Source: Fratercula arctica
Taxonomy: Eukaryota; Chordata; Aves; Charadriiformes; Alcidae
Assembly: GCA_947846985.1 (NCBI GenBank)
Contig: CANTUZ010000010.1
Span: forward strand, 24,165,095-24,229,094
Reading direction: 5' to 3'
DNA length: 64,000 nucleotides
The notes below the pieces were generated by a model. That model was not told the origin of the DNA. It did not search any database and saw nothing but the letters and a program-made list of their open reading frames with translations. The position numbers and the translations under genes were made by a program. Positions 30,095 through 43,000 of this stretch are shown here, piece by piece (the first letter of the stretch is position 1; every line of letters begins with the position of its first letter).

Positions 30095-33000
30095 CTGAAA
30101 AAGACAAAACCAAGTACAAAGTTAAAAGCAGAATGCTAGGAATCATGCCAGTCTGCCTGAAAGTCCTGTTTTCTTGAAGCACGTTGAGTGAGGAAGATAA
30201 TTTTCCTTCCTTTCACAACTTCATCCAGTTTGAAACAGCAGAACGGATCATTCTTGTCACCTACTCGTAGCTGCCCTGGGGGGACAACTTCTTTTTTCTG
30301 TTCTACTCAGTGAGCCAACATCCTCCTTCCAAGGGATGCACGACTGAACGAGAGGCCATCTTCCACAGCTCCTGTACGCTGCGCTCGTTTCCAATAACGT
30401 AGCTGAAGCAAACGACAAGTTCTAGAATTCTTTTCACTCTAAAGCCGTAATTTCAAGGACGAGCAAGCCCCCTGTATTAACTGCGGAATGGCAGTAGCTA
30501 TTAATTACCGAACGGTTTCAGGTCATCCCCTGCTTTCTCCCAGGTCTACTCCCTTTAGCATCCAGCCATTGGATCCACTAGATTTAAACTAGTGCATTGC
30601 AAGTTTTAAAAGGACACTGCAGGATTCTGTTCTTATAGAAGGAGTAACCATTACTTACTCAGCAAAGCAGTCTAGGAAGCAGAAAGACCATAGCCTGGTA
30701 CCCACCTAGAAAGACACTACGTGTCCTACCACAGATTCTCCTCTACTGTCTTCACTCATCCTCCTTTCATCCAAAGGCGAGTCTGTGCTCTGTGAGGGTC
30801 TTAATCCTGCAAAGCTTCCTCACAGAAGCGTTTTACACATGGACAACTTGCATAAATGAAGTGTGTGCAGACCGAGGCCTTGTTTGCTTTAAATTTACTT
30901 TCGCACTTACCCTCTAGACTTCATTCTGATTTTACTTGCAGATTGTTCTGAAGACGAAAAAGTAACCAGCTCCAGAAGGAAAGAATATGAAGGGCATTCT
31001 TTAAAATTAATGGGGTTTTTTGACCACCAGAAAGGGCTTTAGTGGTACAAGGCAGAAGCAGCATGCTAAATCATCATCCATCACTCTTCACTAAAAGGAT
31101 AAATTTGCAGGTTTAATGCACAGGTTGACAAAGAAAAATCCATTCTTCTGTAAACTTCTCACAATCTTTCCTGAGCAAAACAATTGGGAATTCACAGCAA
31201 GGGAATCTTCCGGCAACGGTAACTGTCAGGTTTGGGTAAACCAGACTTTATCTTTTTGGACAAAGCTGACTTCAGATCAGCATCTCCAATTAAAAGATTA
31301 ACAGTTTTCCGTTTCGTTTCCTACCACTACTCAGTCTGCAGGTATCAATTTCACGTAACACCCACGCACTCACCTGAAATTGCAAGCTGTTGTATCTTAA
31401 ACTGGATGTTTAAACTTGGATTCTCCTCTGGCTTGGGGGCTCCAGACTGCAGGTTCACAATGCCCTTCAGGTTTGGTAGTTTTTGAGGAGTAATTTTGCC
31501 AACGTCCCATGTTAACACCTTGTCAAGAAAGAGAACAGTGGCAGTAGCTTTCTAGGAAACAACCTGTGAGGTCAAGTTCACATCAAGCTTTTAGTTTGCG
31601 GGCTGGGTGCAGAAAGTAGCCTGGTAGCCCTGAGAATGACCCCACTGGCTGGGAGATGGCATGGTTAGGGTGCCCGCACATATGGTGTCTTTTCTTTCCC
31701 AGCATTTCTTCTGCCCTGTCAGCATTCCTTAGTTGGTCTGTGCACTTAATACACCTTGTTCCCTTAGTAATGGTGATTGTTCCTGTTGTCTAATTAGGTC
31801 AGCTAGATCCACGAAGCATGGAAGGTAACCAGCACAAAGGTCGCAGGAACTTAAACGTGAGAATGAGGAGGGCAGGAGCAAGGCACTTGGCAAGAGGAGA
31901 TGTTTACGCTAGAGTAACTTTTCTAAGGGTCACTGCTTTCCCATTGAGTCTTACACTTTAAAGAAGATACATGGAACCAAGCTGACCCTTTGGTCACCAA
32001 CAAGAGGCGTGGGGTTGTTTTTTGCTCTTATTATAAACTTAAAATTGTTGATAAAGGCAGAAAAACCTCAGTTCTCCCTACTTCTACAAACTTTTGGAGT
32101 TACAACCCACCTAGTTATCCCAACTCTTGGTAAAAACACAGTATGATTTATTTCTGCAGAGAGGAAAGGAGACTTCAAGTGTTTTTGTCGGTGTTTTTGT
32201 TTTTAAAAGATCACGGTTGGTTCTTTTTGAAACAAAATGTTACTTGGAGAGCTTTCACTTACAATTCAAATCAGTTGCTGACAGATATTCCAAGGGCAGC
32301 AGAAAGCTCAGAGCAGGGTGTTAGAGCCAGCAGAATGGTTTGGCTCAGCGGCATTTCAGCAAAAAGGTTCCTGGGTACTAAAAAGCTTCAAGAACTTTAG
32401 GAAATTTAGGTCTCAAACCCCAAATCAGAAGCAAGAAAGCAGGACTCCCAAGATACGGTTTTTCAGACCCTTTGTTTTCCTTCCTGCATGGCTTCAGGCA
32501 GATCTTTTGGAAGAGGTTTTTTTCTATCTCTTGCTCCCTGTTTTTCTGGCTACCTATTTTCAAGTCCACTGCCTTTTCTCCAGGTAAGTATGTTTTAAAG
32601 AACATAGATTGCAAAATATACCATAGCTGAAACCACTAGCAAAATACTACTGCATCCACTAAAGAAAAATATTAAGGGGTGAAGAAGCAAGGGAAAAGAT
32701 AGGCAGGAAAGGGAGAGGGAAGGGAAGGGAAGGGAAAGCAGACTGATAAAACCAGAAATCGCAACTGATGTGTATCTAAGTTTGAAAAAGTTAAGTTTTA
32801 AAGAGCAGATTTCAATTCATAAACATACACTGAAGGGAAAGCTTTCTGCTAAGTGTGGAGCACTGCTCCAGTGCTCTGCAATATGTGTGACTTGTTCTAA
32901 CGTCATCTCAGTTATTTAAATAAATAAAAACTCAAGACTTACTTTAGTAACTGGGTCAAACGTATAGCTGCCTTGTGTAGCAGTGAGGTTCATATTAAGT

Positions 33001-36000
33001 ACAGCCTTTGGCATGTGAACTGTCATGACAACTCCTTCGACTGTTTTCCCCATATTCTGTTTTGGTCCAATTGTAACATCAAACCTTCCCGAAGAACTAT
33101 TTTCCTTAAAGCTGATCATGTGTTTCACGTATACAGGAATTGCCACCAAGCTGCAAAGAGAAGACAGTAGCTGAACACATCCTGGCTACTTCTCTGCTCC
33201 AGAAAATAAGGCTCTTTCTCATAAATAGTTCTTGTGTTTCTGGCAGGTATTCAAGTTAGAACCAGTTTGTTTCAAAAGGGGAAAGTGATCCTCAGCTCTT
33301 CAACATCATCACTGAAGTGATTTTATTACCAGAGAAACACAGGAAAAAAAGATTTTCTTCCAAATCACTTGTCCTAATCTCTTTCCCTCTGTCTGTTTAT
33401 TTGTTTTTTAAAGTAATCTCACTGAGCCAATTCTCAGAACGGCCACCAGTCAAATCAGACTTAGTTTGCAAATACCTACAGTTTAGACTTTTTTGCTTTA
33501 TTCTTTGTATGAAGATCAGAGTCCTCTATGTCTACAGAGACTTAGCCACAAAGTAGCTAGCAGCAACAATGACAACCAGGAATGAATAGCTCAGTATCAC
33601 TGTCGTGTGTGGTTTATCCCACTGAAAAATGATTGCTGAGTATCAGCAGCTCACTGAAAAACTGTTTTCTTGTTTGCAACACATTAGACAAAACCTGAGA
33701 ACGTGCACTTTAGCAACCATGCAAACTCCCCCAACAACAAGGAGAAATTGGTAGTTACTCAGAGGGAAAGTGGTAGATGGTATATCTGAAGAACCAGCGT
33801 GTCTAAATGGAAACGTACTTCTGAGAACTGACACGGTAGGAGATCAATCTGAAATTCCCATCGGGAGGAATAAACGAAAGGACTCTCTCAGACTCCCAGC
33901 GTTTGAACCGAATACACGGATGGAAGCTCACGTCATCCAGCAGCCGTGGGTTCTGTAAGTAGTGGCAAAGTGGTAAGTGAAATCTCATCAGTCTCAGCAG
34001 TTTGAACTAGCGACTGAACTCCACACAATTCCTATTTCTTAGACTCTTAAGTATCGTTCCTAGCCATTATCTGAGACACGTTACTGAGCTAGATGGATTT
34101 CTGGTCTGACCTGGTACAGCAGTTCCCGTGAGTGTATTTTTATGTACAGACAAAAGCCGTTCCAACTAGTGAGCAATGCAGCAACTTCTACAATATAATT
34201 GCAAAACTTATTATTTTTTGTATGTGTAACACATGAAGTAGTAACTGCACTCTTAAAATTGTTTAACTCTGATCATTAAGAAAAATAAATCCAGAGCAAT
34301 TAAAATTACCAAATATATGCTAAATTTACCATGAAGGAAAGAGAAAGATCTGGCATTCCTGAGAGCTTAATACACGAATCGATAACACCTTGAATTTCTG
34401 CAAAGACTGTGGAACCTGCAGAGGGGAAAAAAAAAAAAAGACACTTGACTTAACATTATTATCAAGGGCCTAACAAACATTGCGAAGTGCAGCTAGAGGG
34501 CACAGATGACATTTGCACAACACTCAAGAACACGCCAAGCACAGATAGGAAAGGTCATTCCAGTTACCTGTGGCCTGGGCAGCTTGCTAAAATACATGAG
34601 CCAGAGCAAACAGTGTGTCCCAAATCAGCTAATTATACTTGTGCCAGCTGTTACACTGGACTTGTACTGGATGTGCTTGAACTGGTTCCCAGCAATGAGC
34701 ACACAAGGATTTCAGAACATGCAAGCTCTGAATCTTCCTTTCTTTCATCCCTGTCCCCTGCCTCCAGAAAACCAGCAAGTTGTGTAGTGGTGCAGGGAAG
34801 TTGAAGCACATCAAAACAGTCAACGTCAAAACACAGAAAGTTTTTGCTATAAAGCTCCCGATAACCTTGGCTTTCACAAGCTTGTTTAATGGTGGGATTA
34901 CTATCCATCTTCATGTTAAATAAACATATAGCAAAAAACCCCAAAACACCCAAAGCAAGAATACCAAGCATCTTACCCAGGAAAGGCTCATTTCCTTAAA
35001 TGCCCTATAAGGACAGAAAGGCATGAGCAGGACTCTGGACTAATTAGCTCTACAAGCAAAGGTTATTTTAGAAGATATGTAGAAACTATTGTTGATCTAG
35101 TCAAGGGGAGGGAGAAACTGTGGGTTAATACTTCGCCTGAAAAGAAGGGATCCTGTTTCAGATGAAAGAAGTCTCATATCCCTATGAAACAAGAAAACAT
35201 CCCTATTGTACGGAAGCAACTGTATCATGCTTCTTAGTCCTAGCGAAGGTGAGGAAAGAAAGACTCTTGCATTGCTAGTCCCTGAGGGATCAGAGCAGAA
35301 AAGAGTAGCTATGACTACTGCAGTGGATCCTCAGGAGGAAATTTAAACACTCACTGGACACTGACTGGGCTTGAAATACATACAGAAATATAAACATGGT
35401 CTTGATTATAACTCCTCAGACTAAGCACTCATACTACTCTTGAGAAGCCTATTGAGCTAGGAAAGTAACAGCCATCAGGGTGTTCTGCCTGTGACTGTTG
35501 TCTTCTTTTAGTTTCAAGACAGCAAGAATAAGAGTTACATAATAGGTATTTGTGACTATCCAGTTCAATGGTGGCCAAAGCACTTGTTGAATTGGTGTAT
35601 GGAACCAAAACCACATTGACTACTGCCACAACAGCAGCATTAAATGAAGAAATCAGAGATTTGGTCCCTGCCCCATACCACCGCCAAAGGCAGTCTTCAG
35701 CTTTAGTAACCGATGGCTACAATAATAAAGAAAACAGCAGGCTCCTGTCCACAGCGTAAAAGTTTCCTTTTGGGATCATTTTGTTCTACTTCTTGGCACT
35801 GGCAATATTTACACAAAAGTTATCAGATTCCTCCTCAGAGTTAAATCTCAGATTAAAGATTTTTGTATTTGAAGATACCATGTTTCATTTACAGCAAAGA
35901 AAGGAGTAGTATTATGCTTCATATCTGGCTCCAGTTTATATATAAGGGAAACAATACTATCCAGCTATTTTGCACCAAGTTTTGTCTTGCTATGAGAAGA

Positions 36001-39000
36001 AAGCTAATGAAAGCTTTTGTCTTCCTCCTTTGAGGGCCTACAAGGACTAAGTAAATTGTTGGCAGGAACAATGGAAGATAATTTTCTCATCACATTTAAA
36101 ACTTCAACTATTTTTTTTCCATTTATATCTCTTAAGAGATAATCAACATACAAATAAAACACAGCTAAGTACAGCATATTTCTTGTGGATGTTCTTGAAG
36201 CAGCCTAGAGCATATTGCTATTTTAAGACAAACTGAAGAAATACGTTTGGGTGTGCCATTTTAAATTGTACATTTCTATTTAAGATATAGATCCATGTAT
36301 ATAAAACACACACCAGCAGTTGGACTGTATTCTCTCTAAACATCAGCGGCTAAATGTAAACACATTCAACAAACAAGAATGAGTTTGCAAGGCATCTTAC
36401 CTGATTTGTCTATAATCGCATCAATTTCTTCAATGACATCAAAATAAGCTTCGTTGTTCGTATATTTTACCCCTGCTCTGCGCCAAGGAATGTTGGACAA
36501 CTGTCCGGTGGGAAGTGTGTCACCCACATTACTACTACCTTAAAAACGAAAAGAAACTCAAAATTAGTAATTAATTACAAGAGGAATGTTTCAGCTGCCA
36601 AATTTAAGAATCAAAGTAAGGTTTGCTCCCAAGAACTGCAGACTAGAAGCTGGACTGCGAAAATCTCGTTCATTAGGTGATGTGAATGCACTTTAAGGAT
36701 GTGTCCAGACTTACGGTTTTCAGACTATACTTTGCGCAGCAAAATAAAAGGCTCAAGTCAGCAGGAGGTTTGAGTGGGAGTAATGTGGGGCTAGATCCTG
36801 CACAGGATTTTGACACTACAATTCAAGACAATTAAGGCCCTTGTGAGGGCCTTAAGCATGCTTCCCCCTTCTCCTAAGACTTTTAGCTGGCTGACTTCAG
36901 GGCTGATTTATTCATGAGTTGTTATGAAGAAATACCTGAGAGAAGCTTTAGGGAGGGCTCCCAGTCTCTTTGCTTGGGAGCTGTTGTTAGGCTGAAGCTC
37001 TCACCCTTGGCGCCCATCTGAGCTACCTTGCAGCAACATGCCAGCCACGTCTATGCCTGACCACGTGCCGCATCGATCCAGAGCCTGCCCCATAGACTTG
37101 ACTTTCTGGCTTGACCTGTCTCATCATGGTGGACTTTCCTGGCAATCACTGAGCTGTAGATGACTGTTATCATCTGATCCCAATCCTGACCCTAACCTGT
37201 TGGCTCAGCTTCTGGGGTCCTTAACAGTGATGTCGCTGCCCCTGCTTACCTTGCTGTCACCCTTGGCTACTGGTTCGTACTGGTGTGAGAAAACGGCTTC
37301 ATGAGCTACCAAGTTATAAAGTAAACTGATGACTCTTTAAAAAGAAAGAAAAATAAATAAATCTTATCACTTCTGGAGCTTAGGTCTTGGAATCTCAGTA
37401 TAGCAGAAACAACTCCCTCTGCTAGAAGTAGGTCGCAGGAAAGGGCCACAGCTCACGCCTGCTTGTGCCCTTGAGCACAACGAATGTGGCAGTGTGTCCT
37501 GCGGTGTGAGACAGCCTCACTGAGAGGCTGGTGGCCAGCAGTTATCATTTCTGCACAACCTTCTGGGTAGGCCCTCTCCTAGCAGACAGAAATCCTCATT
37601 CTTTTGAGCTAGTAAAATAATTCGCACAGAAAAACCCCTCCGTAATGTCCACCTCAGTGTTACAACACATGGGGGAGAAGTTGCAACCATTTCCTCGCTC
37701 CCACTGCATCTCTGAAAGGGAGCAGTTGCTGTGTCTGTCCCTCGTGTCCCTCAGCAGCCTGGCAGGGTGCAGCAGTGCCAGGCAGGCTGGGCTGCCAGGC
37801 CAGGTAGGCGGGAGAGCTCTCAAGCCCCCGTTTCCCTCCTGCTCAGTGCCAAGCTGTTGACAGTGCCAAGATGCAGGCAGCCCTGGGCAGCTGCTTTAGG
37901 CTCCTAGGGAATTCTGATATGGCTTTAGATAAAACAAGAGGATTTGATGCTGCAACCCTTGGCTTCAGGAGTCTTAATTCCCCTTAGAATGGTGCATCTA
38001 GTCCATTGATGTCATAGATATTTTTCTTCAGTATAACTACTACTATCCAAAACCATATTTAAAAAATGTTTTTTTAAACAAACCTAAGAAATTAAAACTG
38101 ATGAGATTTATACTCAAAGATTAAATTACATGTGCTACCCCAAAGACCAGCCCCTCTGAGCACTACCTGTATGGCCCTGCAGCCTGCCTACTACCCTTCT
38201 CTAACACAATGTACAGGGGAACGTCTCACGTATCTCTGAGACACCATGGGACGCCTCATGGCCTACCTCCCTTGCACCCACCTGCCACACAAGCAGATTC
38301 CACCAGCTCAGCTGACAGACATTTGGCTCTGTCAGTGCAAGACGTACCCATTCACAACAGCCTGATGGATGCGGGCGCTGGTGGTGGGGGCAGAGAGGAG
38401 GCTGAGGACAGGCTATTTGCTTCCTTTCATGCTATCCATTCCCAGTCAGCAAAGATTTATTAGATATCTGTTATATATCCTTCTATAATGATTTCTTACA
38501 ATACGCATAACCTTCTCCAATGCCCCCGAGTTACTCAAGGCTTGGGGCTAGCTCTGTACCAATCCCAGAGCACCTGTTTCCAGTATGTGCTGTCTGTGCT
38601 AGGAACTGCTGTTCCTGAGGGACTTGGGCAGCTGTGGCTGGACCAGACAGTGCCACTGGGGATATCAAAGGGGCCAGGCAAGAACTGCAAACAAGGAGGA
38701 AGTTGCTTTTACTCAGCTCTTGTGAGAAGTGTCAGGACAGTGGCCTCACCTTACAGGTTCACACCAATATGATATTAGTTTTTTAGCTATAAAGCATGAT
38801 TGGGCTTTGTTTTTAAGCAGCCAGACACCGCTGAAAATTATTTATTTTCATACCTGTGATGGAGTTGACGACAGAGCGCAAAATTGTGGGAGGCTTAATC
38901 AGCTCCTTCAATATGTTAGATTCTGTTGCCAAAGGAAAGCCGTTGTCTAACATTTCTTCTAGAAGTTCATACACAATAACTACATTGTCCTTAATTGCAG

Positions 39001-40016
39001 TCTCAGAACATTCACCGAAGTAATCCTAAACAAATCAGAGATTACAAAGGAGAGGATTTTTATTCCTGTTAAAATGCTTTGCAAAAGTTTGTTTTTTGCT
39101 TACAGAAACCCTACAATATATCAAGGAATTTTAGAGCCTAAGCTGACTAGCTACTTCTATAATCTTATTGCATCATATGTTAAGGTTACATCTAACTAGA
39201 AATAAAGACAACATGAACAGTGAAATTATTGTAATCTGGTTTACTAGTATATATATCCCAAAGGTTCTCCCACTTGTGAACATTAACACATTTTCAGTTA
39301 GAGGACTCCTGTAAATAAGGAGATTATCTTTTGGCAAAGCCCAGTCTTCACAGAGGCTCCTTTATTTACAGTATCTGTGACATAGGTTGAAAACTGACTC
39401 ACGCTTCGCATCCCTCTCTCCTCTCCCTACAGCCCTTCATGACTGCATGACATGAACTTCTTGTTCATCTATGTAACATGAACAGTACAAAAGCTATCAG
39501 AAAAAAGACAGCATTTACAAAATGGCATCTGGGTCTTAGTGCATATGCACTGGTATCTGTAAATCAAATGAATACACAAAATATACCTTCTTTTCCTTTG
39601 TAGTCTATAAACCAGTATTTGACATAAAAATTGCAAAGGGGAAAGTCACTGACAGAAGGATTTAGTACTTTTCCTTAAAAGAAGTTTATTCAAAAATTCC
39701 CTTGGAATTATTTCAATTTTTAAATTATTTAATGGTGACAGACCTGGAAAGTATCTGCTACTCGGTGTAGAAATTCAATTACAAAGAGTGGTGGCACTTC
39801 TGTCTGTATGACAGACACAAAGAAAATTTTATCCCGATAGATGCTGATGAGGTAGTGATGTGGCGTTGAGATGACAGGAGGCACATTCTCAACATCGATT
39901 GCTTTCTCCTGAGCTTCAAAGAAATAATCACACACAGATTGGCTCACAACGCTCTTCCAGTGCTTCTCCAAGAATATATCACCAGAACAGTTTATAAGAA
40001 ACAGGCTGTGGATCAT
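29994..40016 (-). CDS. AP3M1: AP-3 complex subunit mu-1 (mu3A), complete spliced CDS
   Basis: Medium subunit of the heterotetrameric AP-3 adaptor. AP-3 sorts cargo from endosomes and the trans-Golgi to lysosomes and lysosome-related organelles; mu3A binds tyrosine-based YxxPhi signals. Eight coding exons join to exactly 418 codons plus TGA, the usual family length, with GT-AG introns and consistent phases. Residues 1 to about 140 are the longin-like domain (MIHSLFLINCSGDIFLEKHW). The mu-homology domain runs from about residue 176 to the end (FQVRT). Asp182 in NNEAYFDV corresponds to the aspartate that contacts the signal tyrosine. The start is chosen because MIHSLFLIN matches the family. An AG acceptor lies only three bases before the ATG, so nearly the whole 5' UTR is in an upstream exon. 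No frameshift or break seen. Confidence 0.98.
31374..31518 (-). CDS. AP3M1: AP3M1 coding exon 7
   Basis: 145 nt, residues 338-385: VLTWDVGKITPQKLPNLKG to IQQLAIS plus G. Donor is GTGAGT. The intron before it (31519-32942) holds a short AGGGA repeat near 32716. Confidence 0.97.
32716..32735 (+). repeat. AGGGA pentanucleotide repeat
   Basis: Four perfect AGGGA units inside purine-rich sequence, in an AP3M1 intron. Confidence 0.85.
32943..33150 (-). CDS. AP3M1: AP3M1 coding exon 6
   Basis: 208 nt, residues 268-337: completes Asn, then LVAIPVYVKHMISFKENS to YTFDPVTK. Donor is GTAAGT. The intron before it (33151-33818) shows nothing notable. Confidence 0.97.
33819..33952 (-). CDS. AP3M1: AP3M1 coding exon 5
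   Basis: 134 nt, residues 224-267: NPRLLDDVSFHPCIRFKRWE to ISYRVSSQ plus AA. Donor is GTACGT. The intron before it (33953-34329) is 377 bases with nothing recognised. Confidence 0.98.
34330..34415 (-). CDS. AP3M1: AP3M1 coding exon 4
   Basis: 86 nt, residues 195-223: completes Gly, then STVFAEIQGVIDSCIKLSG to LSLSFM. Donor is GTAAAT. Confidence 0.97.
34416..36400 (-). other. AP3M1: AP3M1 intron between coding exons 3 and 4
   Basis: 1985 bases, starting (on the minus strand) from the donor at 36400. The acceptor side has an A-rich run on the plus strand, which is its polypyrimidine tract. No gene or clear repeat. Confidence 0.85.
36401..36538 (-). CDS. AP3M1: AP3M1 coding exon 3
   Basis: 138 nt, residues 149-194: SSNVGDTLPTGQLSNIPWRR to EEIDAIIDKS plus G. 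Carries the start of the mu-homology domain and Asp182. Donor is GTAAGA. Confidence 0.98.
36539..38853 (-). other. AP3M1: AP3M1 intron between coding exons 2 and 3
   Basis: 2315 bases. More GC-rich and patchier than the other AP3M1 introns. It has a perfect 10-base hairpin at 36832-36855. The block about 36960-37320 has the look of an old interspersed repeat, but I could not name a family. A second GC-richer block (about 37400-38780) has no recognised content. Confidence 0.7.
36832..36855. repeat. Perfect 10-bp inverted repeat with 4-base loop
   Basis: TTAAGGCCCT, loop TGTG, then AGGGCCTTAA. It would form a tight hairpin in DNA or in the AP3M1 pre-mRNA. Confidence 0.9.
38854..39025 (-). CDS. 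AP3M1: AP3M1 coding exon 2
   Basis: 172 nt, residues 92-148: DYFGECSETAIKDNVVIVYE to LRSVVNSIT plus G. Second half of the longin-like domain and its linker. Donor is GTATGA. The intron before it (39026-39743) shows nothing notable. Confidence 0.98.
39744..40016 (-). CDS. AP3M1: AP3M1 first coding exon
   Basis: 273 nt, residues 1-91: MIHSLFLINCSGDIFLEKHW to EFLHRVADTFQ. The minus-strand acceptor CCCACAG is followed by AAA and then the ATG. Donor is GTCTGT. Confidence 0.98.
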
Positions 40017-40019
40017 TTT

Positions 40020-43000
40020 CTGTGGGAAACACATTCAAGAAGTTAAAATAAACAAAAGGATATGAGGATTGAGATTATGTCTTCTCCCAGATCCTCCTTC
40101 TTATAATGGTTATTCTTTATTAACACGCACTGTGAATTTAAGCAAAAGATCTGCTTTACTGCTTTTCTTTAAATCGCATTTTCTTTATTTAGAGGAATGG
40201 TCCCCACAAAGTATTTCACAGCGGATTAAGTCGCTAACATATATCACAATGTAAGCAAGAAGTTAGCAGCCTTGATTTCCACTTTCATCCCTATTTGGTA
40301 TTTATTTCTTAAAGAAAAGCTGACTCTCATGAGCTGGCACTCACTTAAACATGTTTGGCAACATGTAAAGGTAACTTATACATAAAGTTTCCTATGGCAG
40401 AGGAGTTTGCGTGACATTTACACACATAACTAAGAATTGCGCTATCTTAAAGATACAGCTCTTTAGCTTGTCAGCTTTCAGCTACTGAACTAGAAAAGCG
40501 TTTATTTGCTGGCTGATTAGTCTTTTACTTATGATCTATGCCAAGCTGCACTTGGATAAAGGGTTGGAATTCATTAAAAGTACACAAAACCAGGAGTTTA
40601 AATCTGGTTTAATGAATAAAATTGCCTCAAACGTGCTTGACACACATGAAATATGTTTACATAAAATGTTTTACACTTAAAAACTAACTCACTTATGAAA
40701 AAAGGGAGTATGAACTGCAGATAAGGAATGTAACTTTTTTCTTATATCTTTAAAGATTTACAAATAACATGCCTCAGCCACTAATCCTTCATTTTATTCA
40801 TGTGACAAGAAGCTTATCTGCCTTTTTTTAAAACTAGTTCTCAGTCTATTTCTCAACTGAGATAATAAGTGAACTAAGTTGTTGATTCAAATGAACAAAC
40901 TATTTTCTCCACATCTACAAAAGAGACTAATGCTATCAGACTTCAGTTTATCCCTTCAGCCTTTACATCACACAGATATAATGCTTTGGCTGACCTGCAG
41001 CATAACCATCCTCCAACAAAAATAAGGTCCAGGTTTAAACTCAGGCTTAGAAAACAAAACAGACAAACTGTAACTTAAGCACTGGCTCCTCGCAGTGAAG
41101 TTAATCTTGTACTTATATCCTCATAAATTAATTCTATAGTTGAAGCAGCTGCCACTGGCTATTCATCCCTTTTGCCTTCCAGGTATTGATTTGAGCAGGT
41201 CTGTGGCTCTGTAATTACCTGTATCAGGAAACTGGTGCAGCCATAAATTGACCCAGAAAAAGGAGTTTCTGGTCAGATCAGCTTCCTGATCCAAGTTACC
41301 ACATTGCCATGGAGTTCTACAGCTGGTGCAGAGGAGGTGGTGGAAATGGGCAGATGATAGCAATGGAGATATCCTGAATAAAAGTTTATTTAGCCTGTGG
41401 AGGAATTAAAACATGACTGGAAAGAGCTCAAACAGTTACTGAGCGTCCACACCTTGAAACAGGAAGACCACCACCAACTCTGTATGTCCAAGAGAAGCCA
41501 AACACATCTACCAAAACCCTATCATAGTTTTCATTAATCTTAGGATGTTTGGCCAAGATCATGCCAAAAAATGGCGATAAAATTTTCTCCTTTGCTAATG
41601 TTGACTCTGGCACACAAATGTGAAGATGGCACAGAAGCATCTAGACGTAAATGGTCCGGTCCCACAGAGGTATTAAGGAGTCTAAACACTGTATGATTAA
41701 GCCTCATTCCAAAATGCTGGAATAAGCACTTAGCTCCATCCAGAGTGAGCTCTTGTTGCTGTGTCTGAATCTAAACTGCCCAGAGCATTAGGCTGACCTC
41801 CCAACACGCTTGTAACACTGAAAAATGGTCTGGCCCTGCAGGTCTCAACAAACTAAAAGTATGTCTTCCAAAGCTCACCAGAGAAAGTGAAAAAGAACTA
41901 CTAAAGGAGGTAGTTAGCATGCTATTTGCCTCCACCTAAGTTAGCAGATGTGGGATGGGAGCCAAGATCCAGCTTTTCAAATTCTAAACTCCAGCTGCTC
42001 CTTCACATGCATGATGGCAATGTGCTCATCTTCACTGGGGCCTTGCCAGGTCTTAGATACCTCCTGCTAAGAGCACACTCTCTTTGGTGGTAGACACAAA
42101 AAGACCAATAGTCAAAATGTGGACAGAAAAATCCAACTAAGCTAATATGATATATAAGAGGAAGTTCTTTTGGAAATTGTGATTGTCAAATTTGCTGAAG
42201 AGTGGGAAAAGAAGCAAAGTTACAAAGTGTTATTGCATGTTTCTACTGTATCTCTCACAGACCAAATTAATCTCTAATTTAGTTTGTTAAAAAAAATGAC
42301 AATTTTAATACTGTGAGAACAGCATTCTCATAAAGAAGCCTTGACACAATTGCTTTAATCCAGTTTAACTAAACATGTTCTGAATTTAGCCAACGCTGAA
42401 CATTAAAACCCTCCAAAATCTCCTGGATAGTCACACAACGGTGGCCAGTATAATCAACCACTGAATGTCAGTATTGTTCCATGCCACGGCAGCCCAAACA
42501 TATGAAGGTGATCAGCTATAAAGCTTAGAATAGTTCTCTGTACATTTTAATATGGATACAATAGCATATCTGTTAACAAATATAAAACCCAATTCGCAGT
42601 AAATGCACACAAAGCTGCACAGGAGAGTTTCAGTACAAGCAGCACTGGTAAGACTCTCTTTCCAGAGGACTTCATCTACAGCCCACTGTGGAGAAGCAGC
42701 AGGCAGCTTTGGACCATACTCTGACAAAGTATATCAGATACGTGTGAGGGAGTGTTTTTAAGCCCCAGCAGTTGTTCTGCTGTTAACATTCATACAGCTT
42801 CTATTGATCAATTTGCATTTGTCATGATATACTTTTAACAAGCACAGCCGTGCAGCAGGCCAACATAACTGCTACCTAAATAAAGCAACTTTGTTCTACT
42901 GTGCCAGCAGCAAGCTCCTGGCGCACGAAATGGTTGTGTTAGCATGGCCTCTTCTTTTGACGTAAGTTCCACTTAGGATATTAGACCACAACTTGATATG

